The notes below the pieces were generated by a model. The model made no database searches. It was not told where the DNA came from and worked only from the letters and a program-made list of their open reading frames with translations. A DNA stretch of 64,000 bases, taken from Areca catechu. Its lineage: Eukaryota; Streptophyta; Magnoliopsida; Arecales; Arecaceae. Both the position numbers and the translations under genes were made by a program. Below are positions 19,123-31,578 of this stretch, piece by piece. The DNA is taken from positions 123,734,112-123,798,111 of the forward strand of contig CM038047.1 in the NCBI GenBank assembly GCA_021397845.1, in the 5' to 3' direction. How positions within the stretch are numbered: position 1 is the first letter of the stretch; each line of letters opens with the position of its first letter.

Positions 19123-21482
19123 TGTAGGGTTCGGTGGCAAGGCGGAATCATAGATTTCAAAATTTTTTATCTTTATGAAATCTTCACCAAACCTTCAACC
19201 CAAAATCTCCTTAAAAGAATTAAAACATATAAGATGTTTATATAAGATTTAATCTCAAATTAAGATACTAACCTGTATCGCAAAATCCAAACTCTGAATC
19301 TCCACCAGGTGCCCAAATGTTCACCCTCCAATGGTGATCCACACAGAAAAACAATGAAGACAACAAATTCTATTTCTTGGTTCCTCTTCTTGAATTCTTT
19401 TTCAAGAATTCAATTCTTGGACCTTTAGGCTGAAATTTTCTTTCTTGAAAATTTCTTTTTCTTCCTTCTTTCCTCTTCTTGAATTTTCTTCAAGAATTCC
19501 TTTTCTTGAATCCCTTTTCTTGAATTGAATTGGAAGAAAAATTAAGACAGGCAAAGTCTTAATTCAAGAAGGAAAAGAAGAATAGATCCTTTCCTTTTTC
19601 TTTCCTTTACCGTTCAAGACCTTCTTTTTATTCTTGTTTAGGGTCAGAGTTTCGACAGAGGATACCTCTGTAAGGGAAACAATACCCAACAAGAATAAGA
19701 GGAAGGAGTATTCTGGAGAGGAAGAAAGGGAATTGGATCTCTGAACTATGTTGCATGAAAACCCCCGAGAACCCCAACCCTATTTATAGATCTCAGAGGG
19801 GTGTCATCTCGAAACAACGCAATCCTCTGAAACCCCAGGGATCATGATCCCTCATTACTCACGCGTCCCCTCAACCAAAAATCATGATTCTCCGATTTGA
19901 TTTTCGTTTTTCCGACGAGGAGAACTCTCGGAAAAACTTCAGGAAGGATCGCGACTTTTGGAGACGGATTTGCGACCGAAAAGCGACGGATCTTTTTCTT
20001 AAATTTTTCTGGCCATCAGATCTAGATCCAAGGGCGCCAGACAAGGATATGAAATGCCCCTATTCAGAAATTTCTTCGACATTTTTTTTTCTTCTCACGC
20101 ATTTTAAGAGAAGTCCACGCGCGTGGACTTTCTTTCTTGGCGCGCGCGGGTGAGAGAAGGGAGGGGGCGGCTTGGAGAGAGGGTCTCAGTGAATTAAATT
20201 CACTTGGGTTCAGCCATGGGTTAGCCCAATGTCCTAAAAAATAAATTGGACCTTAATCTGGTTCAATTAGAACCCAATTAAGCCCAATTCGGAACCAAAT
20301 TCGAATCTGATTCGAATAGAAATTTGGTCTGCAACACATGCTAGTGTGTTTATCCTGCAAACATGATTTAATTCCAAATTAAATCCTTCATCAATTTTCT
20401 TTTGTGTGTGACCCATTGGGTTCCACACCTAGCCAGTAGTAGGTCCGAGTTCTATTTGACTTAATTCGGTTAGATCTCAACTAAGCCGATTTAGGTCAAC
20501 TCAAACTAGCTCGACTCAGTCAATTAGAATCTAATTCAAATTGACTGGTTTGAATTACCATGACTCAATTATATACCTACAAGACAAGATTGACGTCTAG
20601 CAACGTATCATGTCTACCCGGAAGATGTGAAATTTTGGTGGAATTACCAAAATACCCTTCAGTGGTGAGTTACCGGGCAATTCAGTCCTTTGATCAACTT
20701 GCATCCCAAATATGATTATGAATATGGATACTTGTCAAATCCAATTTTCATATTCATCCCTAGCTCAATCTTTATAATGATGATTCATTAATGAACCATT
20801 AGAAAATAACTCTAATGTTCATACTTTGATCAAAGGTTTCCTGAATCCACCATTTGAAATTAGCTGGATGCTATTCCCTCTTACTAGGGCTGATCAATTC
20901 CTTGTTGACCTACTCACAACCTCCATATACAATCCACCATAACCAGTATCACCTCGTGCATGACTCAGTGTCATGATTGACTGCGAACCAAAGTATGGAT
21001 TCATGTATATAAGGTACTATGGTAGTCTCAGGTCAAAGGACCACATGCACTACTCCCACTATGAGAATTATCTATTGACAAACAGATAAGGTTCCATTAG
21101 ATATTCTCAATCTGGATCAATTCAGTGAACTCATTCTCTAATGAACACTCACATCCTAGTATTAGTGTCAAACACAAGTGACTGTGAGATCAGTCACCCT
21201 TATTACAAAACATATATAGGATGTGCTGGTCTTACCGGAAACATTGATCCCAACTCAATGTCCCATCGACCAGGAATATTTTAGATTAGGGTTTTAAGGC
21301 TTTAGGTCTCACTGGTATGATCTCATCATAACCCTAGAACCATAGCCCTAATCTATGGGGTTCATCATAAAATCAAAAAGACACATCAAATGATGAAAAT
21401 AATGCCTTTATAAAATGTCAATTCATTGATTTTGGGATCAAAATTACAATATTTCAATTGGCTTTCAGGGCACAATCTTTCA
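19123..21482 (-). repeat. C1 5' LTR (2360 bp)
   Basis: Uninterrupted copy. The TATA box TATAAATAG (minus) is at 19780-19788, the GTCCACGCGCGTGGAC palindrome at 20111-20130, and the TTCTTGAA-rich transcribed part at about 19370-19530. Followed by ATCAT (21483-21487), the C1 target duplication. Confidence 0.95.
19780..19788 (-). promoter_or_regulatory. C1 LTR TATA box
   Basis: Reads TATAAATAG on the minus strand, a good plant TATA consensus, upstream of a leader that runs to the primer site. Confidence 0.65.
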
Positions 21483-21487
21483 ATCAT

Positions 21488-21592
21488 GTCAACCCTTATT
21501 ACAAAACTAGAAAATCCTAATTCTTCGGGCAAGGTCAATCAGAGATCCAGATAGAGCCCTGAAGTCTTCTTCTGAGTCTGGTGCCCGCACCA
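21488..21592 (-). repeat. G1 5' LTR, second piece
   Basis: Resumes the G1 LTR after C1. It ends (plus) TGGTGCCCGCACCA at 21579-21592, the self-complementary LTR start typical of this group. From 21593 the sequence is the G2 leader. Confidence 0.85.
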
Positions 21593-22600
21593 AACTTGGC
21601 ACCTGGCCAAGTAAGTGTAAGGTTGGTGGAGGTCCCTCTTTGCTTGCCTTAGACACCATTTTGAAATTAGGCAGGTAAGCAAACCAACCCACCTTCCTTC
21701 GGGTTCTTGTCCCTGAACCACTTGCTTAGACACCAGATACAGAAGCACGCACAAATAAGTTGTCAAAATTAGCTTGACACTTCGTTCGACCTGACCTTGT
21801 AGGTGTCCCTAGCTCACTAGAGCAAATTAAGTGTCTACTCAGTTTTAATTAAGGGTTGGGTCCGATATGTAGGGTGGTTATTTTGGGCTAAGGATAGGTG
21901 ATGAAATCCTGCCCCCATGTCATACTGATACCCTTAGATTGATTTGCCATGAGATGGTGCAAACATGCATATGAACCCTAATCTCAGCAACAGAAATTTT
22001 GTGTGTTGCAGTTCAAAGTGGGACTAAGAAGTGTTGTGTAACAGTTTTAGAAAAATTCAAAAAATTCACAGAAGACTGCTAGCTTATATGTAATATACCA
22101 TATGAAAGGAAATTTAAAAATAAAATCTGTACTATGCTGAGCAGATCATGAAATTTAGACAATGTAAAAGGAACAGAATAGAACATACAGGAATTTCAGC
22201 AATAGTGATGGAGTACGGGAACTTTTATTTTTTCTGTGATTTTTTTCCGAAGATAAAATTATGCATACTGATAGATAACTTAATATGGATTAGGAAAAAA
22301 ATTACTTCAATGAAAAATTAACTACTTTATTTTAGAGTTTTATATGAATTACAGTCAGCCTACTTAGAAATACAGCAAGCAGAAAACAAAAAGTCCTAAG
22401 TGGAGAAATTCGAAAATGTGACCTAACATGCTCTTTGTTTTCTTCTTCACCGGTCAATCAAGATGGCACCCCGACATGCCTTAGGAGATCCCCATGGAAT
22501 GGAAAGAGCAGGTCTTGAAACCCTACTTTTCTCCTAAGACCGGACGGCCTGGTGAAGCACCTGATCCAAGTACTAAAAGAACTTAACCCTAACCTACCAT
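21593..22600 (-). promoter_or_regulatory. G2 5' leader
   Basis: Contains the same leader modules as G1 in the same order (GGTGTCTAAG, TTACCTGCC, GGGACCTCCACC, ACTTGGCCAGG in sense), though the central stem is decayed. The hairpin near 21805-21825 reads CTCTAG-TGAG-CTAGGG. G2 gag and pol must lie beyond G1, left of the window. No reading frame here. Confidence 0.7.
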
Positions 22601-22612
22601 GCTCTGATACCA
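22601..22612 (-). other. G2 primer binding site
   Basis: Plus strand GCTCTGATACCA, the complement of the tRNA-iMet primer sequence, three bases from the LTR end. Confidence 0.9.
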
Positions 22613-22615
22613 ATT

Positions 22616-23913
22616 TGATGCGGGATGATATGGAATGATGCATTCTAGGAGCAGATAGTAGTAACTAAATGAAAAATGAAGTTAAAAACTAGGCTACTTT
22701 TTCATGTAAACAAAACTGAAATCTTCATGAAGGGATTTGCATATTAAACTAAACTTGAATGAGAATCTTCAAAGTAGTAAAGAGAAATGATCGTTGTGGT
22801 TAAGAAACCGCATAGGCTAGGGCTTTAATTACTTTAATATTTTAGATCTGAAAATAATTAAAGAGGGATAACCAATCATTCATATTTCAGTGATTGGAAG
22901 GATTACACTCAAGGATGAAGCTTTTGGATGACAAGGTGATTCCTCTAGATGTTAGGGCTTCTTGTCTCTGTTTCTTGTCTTGGAAGACCTTCTTCTAGAA
23001 GTCCCGAGGATCCTACACAAGACATATTAGAATTAGAAAGGAATTTGAAAGGTGGAGTGCTAATGAAATGAAGGTTGAAGTTGAGCAGGAGCTTGATGGA
23101 GTGGAAGTAGCTTGGCCGGCCTCCTTGTATGACCTCCTTGCACCTTGGAAGATGGAATGGGATTATTAGATGGAAGGAAAAATAGCTCTTGGCGTGGAAG
23201 ATTTAATGTAGTAGCTAAGGGTCTCTCACCCACTCCCTTTCGGAGGACATTTGATAACACAAATGGAGTAAAAGAAACTTTCAATTTTCATTCATATCAT
23301 CATCATCCCTTTACAAGAGAGCTTGGAGTAGATTTTATAAGCCTCCAAAGAACTTTGAAAATTTGAATTACATGGAGCTTTTCATGGGAAGTTCCTAGCT
23401 ATAAGAGTTGAATTTGAATTACATGGAGATTTTCATGGGAGCTAGCTATAATGGTGGAATTCAAAATAACCTTGGCTGCCCCCTTTTAAATTTGAATTCC
23501 TTGGTGAAGTGACAAATGGTGATGTGGCTTGATGAAGTGGATGCCTAGTGGTTAGGAGGTTGACATGGTGTTGAACAATGCTTGCTGAAGTGGCATCCTC
23601 CTTGGAATATTTTGTTGAAGTGGTTGAGTGCATCCAATCTTCAAGTGAGCTTGCTTACATTGAACCAATTCCAAATTTCTCTTGGACCCAACTACTAAAC
23701 TCACTAAATACAAGACTAATTTGACTCTAATTGGACTCAAAACCTAAATGGACTTAAAGAAAACCAAATTTAAATAAGCCCAAACTAATTACATGACTCA
23801 AATTCAATTAAAGAAGTAAAAAATACTCTATTCATAAGACACAATTTTAATGAAAGAATTAAAGCCATACTGAATTAGACTGAAGCCTCTTTCGAACTTT
23901 GGTGCCCGCACTA
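22616..23913 (-). repeat. G2 5' LTR (about 1298 bp)
   Basis: Begins (plus) TGATGCGGG and ends GGTGCCCGCACTA; the sense start would be TAGTGCGGGCACC, one base off the TGGTGC seen in relatives. It interrupts the N2 ORF at 23913/23914. The other LTR and the left duplication are outside the window. No gene inside. Confidence 0.82.
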
Positions 23914-25216
23914 GTTTCCATCAGTCAACCTGAGCCCAATAGGATTAGTACCTCTAGATATGAACCCAGTATTAGCCCACTTTCCATTACTCAACCTAAA
24001 CCCACTAAGATTAGTGCCCATAGTCAGGAACCCCTTAGTCAACCCATCCCTGTTACCCCAGTTAATAGCCATTTTTCCTTTAGCCAAACCCCTCCTACTA
24101 CCCCATTGGTTCACCAAGATGACTTGGAAGAAGAGATATATGAGGCTGATCCAAGTTTGGTAGAGAAGTATGAAGATGATCAGTCTATTGAAGTTAAAGA
24201 GGAAGAAACACCTATAGAAGACCCAGAAGTAGTTGACTCTAACCAAACCCCAATAGAAACCAACCCAGAATTATTTGAGTCTGAAATCTAGTGTAACCAA
24301 CCCAGTTCAACCATGGAGTCCAATCTAGAAACCCTCCTTAAGGCCCTAATTGAATAATGGACCTAGAAAAATACCCAATTCCAAACCCAGCTTACCCAAT
24401 CAACCACCCAAACCAACCAATTGACCCAAACCAACTACCAAGTAACCAATAGGTTGGACCAGGTAGAAGACCACCCAACATTTGTTGACCCTGACCATAC
24501 CCAAGTAGGAGCCAACCTAGATTTAGCTAACCCTAGCCATACCTAGATAGTAACCGTCATAGAGTTAGCTGACCATGTAGTGGAAGAACCCTTAAAAGAA
24601 GAAGACCACGAGGAACCCAATCCTATTATTAGAGTTTGACCTGAGGAGACACTAAAAGAAAGCCCAACTATAGAGCCCAATCCTTTGATTCAAGAGCTAG
24701 AATAATTTATTAAGGACTTGATCTATTTCAATCAGAACCCTCAAGATGAAATCATTCCATTGACTCCCATTGATCTCTTTCCTAAAATCAATGACAATTT
24801 CTTCCATTATGCAGACTTTAGATAGGCATCAATCCCATAATGTCAACCTCATTAGTATAGGCCTCATCCCTGAAATCCCTTCTTATCTCCTACTATACCC
24901 GATCAACCTAGAACCTTCTTCTTACTTTTAACCCTATCAGACTAATCCCGAATCCACCTCACATTTTTTGCCTTTTCTTGAGTATTCTTATATTTCTTTA
25001 ACCATTCACCTGCATCATGTAGAGGTTTGCATGTTGCACTCATTCATTGCATATGTTAGGTTTGCATATTACCTTTGGTATACTTTGTGGCATTTGCTAA
25101 GAGTACATAGTAAATTCTTATGTGCATGCCATGCTAGGGTCAAACCTAAAAATCTAAAGTGTGTTAGGTTAGACCCAAAGAAAAGTCCATTAAGGAAGCC
25201 TAGTCGAGTCCTTTAG
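23914..25216 (+). pseudogene. N2 homologue of the N1 ORF
   Basis: Open to 24291, then broken by several stops. It matches N1 along its length: NRISTSRYEPSISPL, the acidic EEEIYEADPSLVEKYEDD, FIKDLIYFNQNPQDE, VNLISIGLIPEIPSYLLLY, and the integrase-core scrap RFAYYLWYTLWHLLR with CACHARVKP near 25048-25147. A second coiled-coil segment rich in TQ, resembling the N-terminus of the N1 protein, lies after the acidic motif (about 24313-24470), a rearrangement not seen in N1. Confidence 0.82.
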
Positions 25217-25387
25217 GTATTAGTTTTGAGTCCAATAAATTTACAACCCTGATTCATCTATCAACACATGCACTCTACACAGCATTTGCATTTGGAAATT
25301 AGTTAAAAGCTGAACCTAAGTAATGAATTAAATAAAAACTTGGCTAATTTTAGAAGGAAAGATAACGAACTTTATTTAGAGTAATAT

Positions 25388-25835
25388 GTGATGATAAAAG
25401 ACTTTTCTGCTCATAAAGCTGGCCCATCCATAATAATGAAGAGTAATGGTTCCAATGCCTATGTGCCTGAGATATCATCTAATTTAGGTATTAGCTCCAC
25501 CTTCATCATCTCAGATCTTATAGAGTCTAGCGAGCCAGCAGTGATACCCAGCGAGATCCTTGAGCCACTCCCTTTCTTTGTGAGTGAACCCATCCCAGAA
25601 CGACCACATACAATTTGGCCTTTTGGTGAGGAAAAGATTGAGAGAGCCCTGGACAATCAAGCTATCGGTACCTGGGATAGAGACTGTCAGTGATACTTGG
25701 TCCGGTGGCAAGGTCGACCAGAATCTGAGGACTTGTGGAATGCTGGTGCAGATCAGTAGCACCTCAACCCAAACCCTTCTTGAGCCAAATTGACCCTCAC
25801 TCGACGGGATCGATTTCCTCCCTCCCTAGGAGAAT
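25388..25835 (+). pseudogene. N2 integrase C-terminus and chromodomain relic, polypurine tract
   Basis: The 101-residue open frame reads KAGPSIIMKSNGSNAYV (decayed GPY/F region), NLGISSTFIISDLIE, and enters the chromodomain EEKIERALDNQAIG. After a TGA the same frame continues YLVRWQGRPESEDLW and, after a TAG, HLNPNPS. Then a decayed CTCGAC/ATCGA stem (25800-25814) and TAGGAGAAT stand before the LTR. Confidence 0.87.
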
Positions 25836-27412
25836 TGGTGGGGACACCAAGATCAGACACAGATTACTGGATCCCATATGGTTTATTGATTAGGGTTTTT
25901 ATTTTAGAACCTTGGTCATGTGTCACATTTTTGTAAACAATTAAGATCGAGTTCTGTAATAAGTTGAGGTTAGTTGATTTGTCTCAACACTCAACCCTAG
26001 TCAGTATATTGAGTCCTGTACTTCAGTTATGAGTTCAGTAGAAGATCAATTTTGTACAAAAGGAAAGGATACCTTACTGTGGAGTTTCACCAGGCCTTGT
26101 CCAGGAGCCAGAAGACCCTACATCAGCCAATTAGACTTTGTATACCAACCCAGGGTCCAAGATTCCTACATGATGCCCAAATGCCCTCCAGATGCTCTCT
26201 AGATGTCAAGATTCTCCTCCAGATGCCAGAGTATATTCCCAGACCATGTCACATCATAAATCCAAAGGTCCAACTGTGCCCCAGCCTAAGAGAAATCAGC
26301 CCAGGCGCCAAGCCCAAGCCCTTAAGAAGCAAGATTCCAAGGAATATTCCTGCTACTAGGCTACCAGGCCATCCCAGCTTCTAGGAGGCCCAAGCCCATG
26401 CACCCTTCACCTCTAGGCCAATTCGTGCTACTCCTATGAAGCCCAACATGCCTAAGAGAGGCTTCCTCACTTGGTTGACCAAGTCCAAGGTTTAGTAGAA
26501 GACTAGGTCAAAGCATGAAGGGAGAAGGAGAAGACTAGTCAAAGTCCTAACCTCTTAAGGCTCTTTTTCCTAACCTATTAAGGAGTACTTTTCCAAATAT
26601 CTTAAGGAGAGTTATTCTTAACCTAATTGTAACCCTAATTAGGAGAGGGCATGGAGCTCTATAAATACCCCACCCCTCTTCCTCTTGTAATAACTTTTAT
26701 TCATGATATCAAAACCCTGGTGAATTTTATTTGAGTTATTCTTGTGTTGGAATTGTGTTCTTGTGTTTGGTTGGTTATTTTGTGTGACCTAGCCATCCTT
26801 GCTACCCTAGCATCCTTTCACACCCAAGCTTGCTGCCATCCAAGCCTTCACACACCCAAGGAAAGGAACCTTAGGCTACCTAAGCAAGGATCTCCTTCAA
26901 GCTTCTAGCCACCAGCCATTCAAACCCTGATTCAGATTTCCTTCAATCCTAGTTTCCTTTATTTATTTACTTGCTATTTTGATTAACCCCTAATGCTTGT
27001 AGGATCCCTGAGGTATTTCACCTCCCCAGAGGAGGCTTTTCTTGCCACCAAGACTGCCCAAATCAGTCACCAAATGCAGGGGAATCGAGCTACTGATCCA
27101 GACTCTAATCAGAATGCTGTGTGATCTCTTCATCAGAAGTTCTTCAAATCACTAATTGGTAACATCCTTCTCTTCTCTTAATTTTTGATTTGATGAAGAA
27201 TAGATATCCTAAATTGGAAGGTTTTCAACTCTCGGGTCCTGGCTTATTATTATTCTGCACGAGTTATCTTGTGGGTATGTTAGTTTCTAGCATTCTAGTC
27301 TTTCTACTAATTCATTCTTATTTTCGAAACTTTAGCCACTGAATTAATGTCTAAAGAAATTATAAAAAAATAGTTTACTATTTTGCATTAGTCCTAGAGT
27401 CATCCTGCATCA
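25836..27412 (+). repeat. N2 3' LTR (1577 bp)
   Basis: Starts TGGTGGGGACACCA and ends CTGCATCA. Shares long stretches with the N1 LTR (CAGATGCC repeats, GCGCCAAGCCCAAGCCC, AATATTCCTGCTAC), so the two families are related. No gene inside. Confidence 0.85.
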
Positions 27413-28708
27413 CTATCTTTGAAAATATGGTAGCACCGGCCATCATGTTTAACATGTCATCGAGTCGAGATATTGGAAATCTATACTTCACCATAATCTT
27501 ATTGATGGCTCTAATATAGACACACATTCTCCAATTACCATCTTTCTTGGGAGACAAGAGAGCTGGAATAGTACAAGGACTTAAACTTTCTTTAATAAAT
27601 CATTTCCTAAAAAGATCCTCAAGTTGCCTTTGTAATTCCTTATGTTAAGTTGGATTCATCCTATAGTGGGATAAATTCGGTAAGGTAGATCTTTGGACGA
27701 GGTCTATAGCGTGTTGTATGTCCCTTAATAAGGTAAGCTATCAAGGAGGTCTTCTGGAAACATGTCCTTATACTCCTTAAGAAACTTTAAAATCTACTTA
27801 GGGTGTTCCTTCTGTGGTTCATCATGAACTTCTTTAGCAATCAGCATCCAGACCGTTAAACCTTTGACAATTTCGTGCTTTAATTCCTTAGCAGTAAATA
27901 GGTTCAATCCTTGTTCTTTCTCTCTCAAATGACTAGACCCTCTTTGATATTGTCTTTGGGTGTGGTTGAGTTGATCATAATTCTCTTTTCATGGTGTTTA
28001 AAAGAACATGAGTTAGATCGGCCAAAGAGGGTAGCATCGTGATCATATAATCATGGTCTACCTAATATAATGCTACTAACCCCCATTGGAATCACATCAC
28101 ACCATACCTTTCCTTGGTAAGATTGAATTTGGACTGGAACCTGGCATTGTAATCTAATGGGAATAGACGTCGCATCAATCCAGGATACCTTATATGGACT
28201 AGGATGTGGTACTGTGGGTAAGCCTAAGCTCTTAACAGCATTGGTAGATATGGCGTTCACACAACTTTGACAATCTATAATAATCTTGCACACTTTGTCT
28301 CCTAGCTTAATAAAGGTTTGTAGGATATTCATTCTACGCCAATCCTCATTCTTCTTGGTCTGAGCTAGAATACACCTAACTACACCTAGTAGATCAGATG
28401 ACTCTATAGGCTCTTCATCACCTTCATATTCTTCTACCAAATCTTCCTCAGCTTCATAGATTCCTTCTTCAAATTCTTCAGTATTCTCTAGATTCTCTTC
28501 TTCACACTCACCTATATGTAATGATCGTATTGGGCATTTAGTAGCAAAATGATCTATTTTTCAACACCTAAAATATAGTGTATTTGGGTTCCTATCTCTT
28601 TGAACTATGGGTGCCTTTCCTTTGTCTTCCCTACAAGCTGGTTGGGAGGTAGGATTAGGTCGGCTATTTGGGAATCAATTCATGCAGGGTCTAATTCCTG
28701 GGGCATTA
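27413..28708 (-). pseudogene. pol: G3 pol fragment: zinc knuckle, protease, start of RT
   Basis: In sense it runs from a decayed zinc knuckle (FATKCP) through an acidic linker (EEFEEGIYEAEEDLVEEYEG) to the protease. There the catalytic DSGS has become DCQS in KIIIDCQSCVNAIS. An open piece of 129 residues spans 28440-28051. RT follows with several stops (RAINKIMVKYRFPISRLDD) and is cut by N2 just after GATIFSKI, at the first catalytic Asp motif. Upstream it is cut by C2 at 28708/40110 (CATTA). Confidence 0.85.
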
Positions 28709-30054
28709 TGAAAGGATTATGCCCTATAAGCCAATATTTGTATCTCCCAGACCATTGTAAATTGACAAGTTAATAAAGGCAATATTTTTTCATCATTCGC
28801 TGTGTCATTATATGATGAACCCCATAGATTAGGGCTATGGTCCTAGGGCTATGATGAGATCATACCAGTGAGATCTAAGGCCTTAAAACCCTAATCTAGA
28901 ATATTCCTAGTCATAGGAACCCTGAGTTGGGGATCAGGGTTTCCGGTTAGACTGGTACATCCTATGTATGCTGAAAAGGGTGACTGCTCTCACAGTCACT
29001 TGTGTGGGACACTAATACAAGGATGTGGGTGCTCATTAGCGAATGAGTTCACTGAATAGATCCAGTTTGAGAACATCTAATGGAGCCTTAGCTGCATGTC
29101 AATAGATGTTTCTCATAGTGGGAGTTGTACAAGTAGTCCTATGACCTGAGACTACCATAATACCTTATGTACATGAACCCATGCTTTGGTTCAATCTCAA
29201 TCATGACACTGGGTCATGCACGAGGTTGATGCTGGGTATGGTGAATTGTATATGAAGGTAATGAGTAGGTCAACAAGGAATTGATCACTCCTAGTAGGAG
29301 GAGATTGCATCCAGCCAAATTAGGTCAGATGATGATTCAGGAAATCTTTGATCAAAGTACAGATATTAGAAATGATTTCTAATATCGAATTAATTGAATC
29401 ATTAGTGTATGACTGAGCTGGGAATGAGTATAAGCTGGTTTTGACATGTTTCCATATCCATAGTTATATTCGGGATACAAGATGATTGAAGGATCGAATT
29501 GTACGGGAACTTTCCACTGAAGGGTAGTTTTGGAATTTACCAGAATTTCCATATCTTCCAGGTAGACATGACACGTTGCTAGACGTCAATCTTGTCTTGT
29601 GGGTTGATCAAATTAAATGGTTTAATTGGATCAATAATTAGGAGGAGTCCTAATTGACTAACTCGAGTTAGCTCGATTTGACCTAAATCGATTAGAATGA
29701 GTTATGATCAAATTAGGTCAACTTGCACTCGGACCCACTCCTGGCTAGGTATGGAACCCAATGGGTCACACACTTAGGACAGATAATCAAGGATTTAATT
29801 TGGAATTAAATCTCATTTGCAGATGAACACACTAGCATGTGTTGCAAACCATGGCTTCTACTTGAATCGGATTCGAGTTAGGGTTCCGATTTGGTCTTTT
29901 TTAGATCCAAATTCATTCCAGTTTGAATCTAATTGAAGATTCAAGACATTGGGCTAATAGTAGGCTAGCAATTGGGCTAACCTAAGAGGCTAAACCCCTT
30001 TCCCACATCGCCTAAGCCCCTTCCCCTCTCTTCCCACGCGCGCACGCAAGGAGA

Positions 30055-30173
30055 AGAGTCCACGCGCGCGTGGACTCTCTCCAAGCGGCGTTTTTGCATG
30101 AGAAAAGAAAAGGGGATCGGCATTTTGGCTGAAGGGGCATGGAAGAGAGTCCACCTAGGCGTGGACTCTTCAA
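30055..30173. promoter_or_regulatory. C2 LTR: two palindromes with the same arms
   Basis: The first is a perfect 24-bp palindrome centred on CACGCGCGCGTG. The second has arms GAGTCCAC and GTGGACTC around CTAGGC (30152-30173). Both lie upstream of the TATA-like box at 30408. In the 3' LTR the first copy has lost one base pair (39020-39042). Confidence 0.6.
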
Positions 30174-30407
30174 AAAATGGGATTTCCGTGAGAAAAAAAA
30201 AAATATAAAAAAAAAAAACACCGAAGGGGCGCGACTCTTCTCTTCTGCGCGCGCCCTTCTGTGTTTTTTCGTGACTCTTTCTTGCGTCTTCCCATCCCAA
30301 AGGCCGTGAGATTAATTCAAGGGCTGTGAGATGAAGGGAAAGGACGTGAGAAGGGAGAGAGGGGTGTGAGAGGGTGATTACAGATGGGTAGGCGCCTCTC
30401 TGTCGCC

Positions 30408-30416
30408 TATTTAAGG
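30408..30416 (+). promoter_or_regulatory. C2 5' LTR core promoter (TATA-like)
   Basis: TATTTAAGG preceded by GTCGCC; same word in the 3' LTR at 39375-39383. Confidence 0.5.
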
Positions 30417-31143
30417 AGAAGACTTCACCATAAAAAAAAAAAAAACTATTCCAGATTTTCTACAGCGAAGCCTTGCTTCTATTTTCCCTCTCCCTCTCCA
30501 GAAGATTGTTTCCCCCTCCTCTCTTTCCTCTTTGATTCCTTTACAGAGCCTTGGCTCTGTCGAATCTCAGAACAGAAGGAGAGTCAGAGAGAAACTCTTC
30601 GACGGTAAAGGAAGAAGGCGCCTCTCCTTTCTTTCTTACATTAAGACAATCTTGTCTTAATTTTCTTCTCCCTCCAAGACAAGCCTTGTCTCATTTTAGG
30701 ACAAGGGCTTATTCTTAAGACAAGAGTGTCTTAAGGGGCCAAAGTTGCTAGAAGACAAGGAGAAGGGTAAGAGAGAAGGTTTAGTCCCAGTTTGGCTAGA
30801 GGAGTCCTAGCCAATAGCCCATATATCAAGTTCTTGGGGTAGAACTTGATTGGAAGGAACCCAATTAAGGAGTCAGTGTCTTGATCATCTGCCCGTGTGG
30901 ATCACCATCGGAGGGCGGACAAGTGGACGCCTGGTGTGTTCAAGAGGCTACTCAATTTGGAGTTCATTTCTGCATCAGACTGGTAATAGCAATCTGAGGT
31001 TAGTATTTAAACAATGTTTAAATTTGGACATGCATGTAGTCATAGTTTTTAATTGCTAATAAGGAGATTTGGGATTAGGGTTCGGACCTGGTTTCATAAA
31101 TTTTTGAAATTCACGCTTCCGCACTGGTTAACGAACCCAACAG

Positions 31144-31155
31144 TGGTATCAGAGC
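31144..31155 (+). other. C2 primer binding site
   Basis: TGGTATCAGAGC, one base after the LTR end; initiator-Met tRNA type. Confidence 0.92.
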
Positions 31156-31340
31156 CTCCTTATTAGGATTAAAACTTATGCAGTTCAATTCATGTTTTAT
31201 TAAATGAAGTAGTATCATGTTAAAGTTTTTATATTGATGCAAAATGCATGTCTTTGATTGAACATGAGTTTGATGATTGCCACCAGTTAGGGTTTTCCAC
31301 AGAAACCCTAATTGTCTTAGAGATATGATTAGCCCTGGAG

Positions 31341-31416
31341 CCATCATACTGAAATAAGGTTGCCCTGGCATAATGGTGTATCCATTATGTGGTAAATGGT
31401 TGTCCTAGTATGATGG
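31341..31416 (+). promoter_or_regulatory. C2 leader: nested hairpin
   Basis: Outer arms CCATCATACT/AGTATGATGG (10 bp, perfect), inner arms CATAATGG/CCATTATG. Lies about 185 bases after the primer site. Confidence 0.7.
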
Positions 31417-31578
31417 CACACATTTCATATATTTGCTTAGTTTAAAGCATGTATTAATATATGTGATAGCTTTTATTTGAATGTGCTGGCATTGCATAAA
31501 TCCCTCTTAAAATTATATTAAGTGGTAGTATAGTTAACCGATAAGCATTATTAGTCATGATGGATAATTAGTCATTTC

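Larger units (their letters stand above)
5310..21482 (-). mobile_element. C1: complete Ty1/copia retrotransposon with N1 nested in its 3' LTR
   Basis: Flanked by a 5-bp duplication ATCAT (5305-5309, 21483-21487). LTRs are 5310-6637 plus 12901-13933 (2361 bp in sum) and 19123-21482 (2360 bp). The internal region 13934-19122 carries primer site, structured leader, gag-protease, integrase, RT, RNase H in copia order. Same family as C2, which lies in the opposite orientation. Several frameshifts and stops make it non-coding now, but the matching LTRs and clean duplication indicate a fairly young insertion. Confidence 0.95.
23914..27412 (+). mobile_element. N2: non-autonomous chromovirus derivative, 3' part
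   Basis: Plus-strand element with the same make-up as N1 but clearly diverged: ORF relic, integrase tail with chromodomain, polypurine tract, 3' LTR. Its 5' part lies beyond G2 and is not in the window. The right end (27412) is inside the RT of G3. No protease or RT is present. Confidence 0.85.
28709..31142 (+). repeat. C2 5' LTR
   Basis: Starts TGAAAGGATTATGCCC and ends AACGAACCCAACA. Two CG-rich palindromes lie at 30055-30078 and 30152-30173, an A-rich run at about 30185-30220, the TATA-like TATTTAAGG at 30408-30416, and an AAGACA/TGTCTT-rich hairpin-forming part at about 30640-30745. No gene inside. Confidence 0.94.

Noticed and set aside
27413..28708. Host gene with a zinc-finger protease-like protein.
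   Set aside because: The order zinc knuckle, acidic linker, protease, RT and the join to gag after removing C2 show it to be G3 pol.
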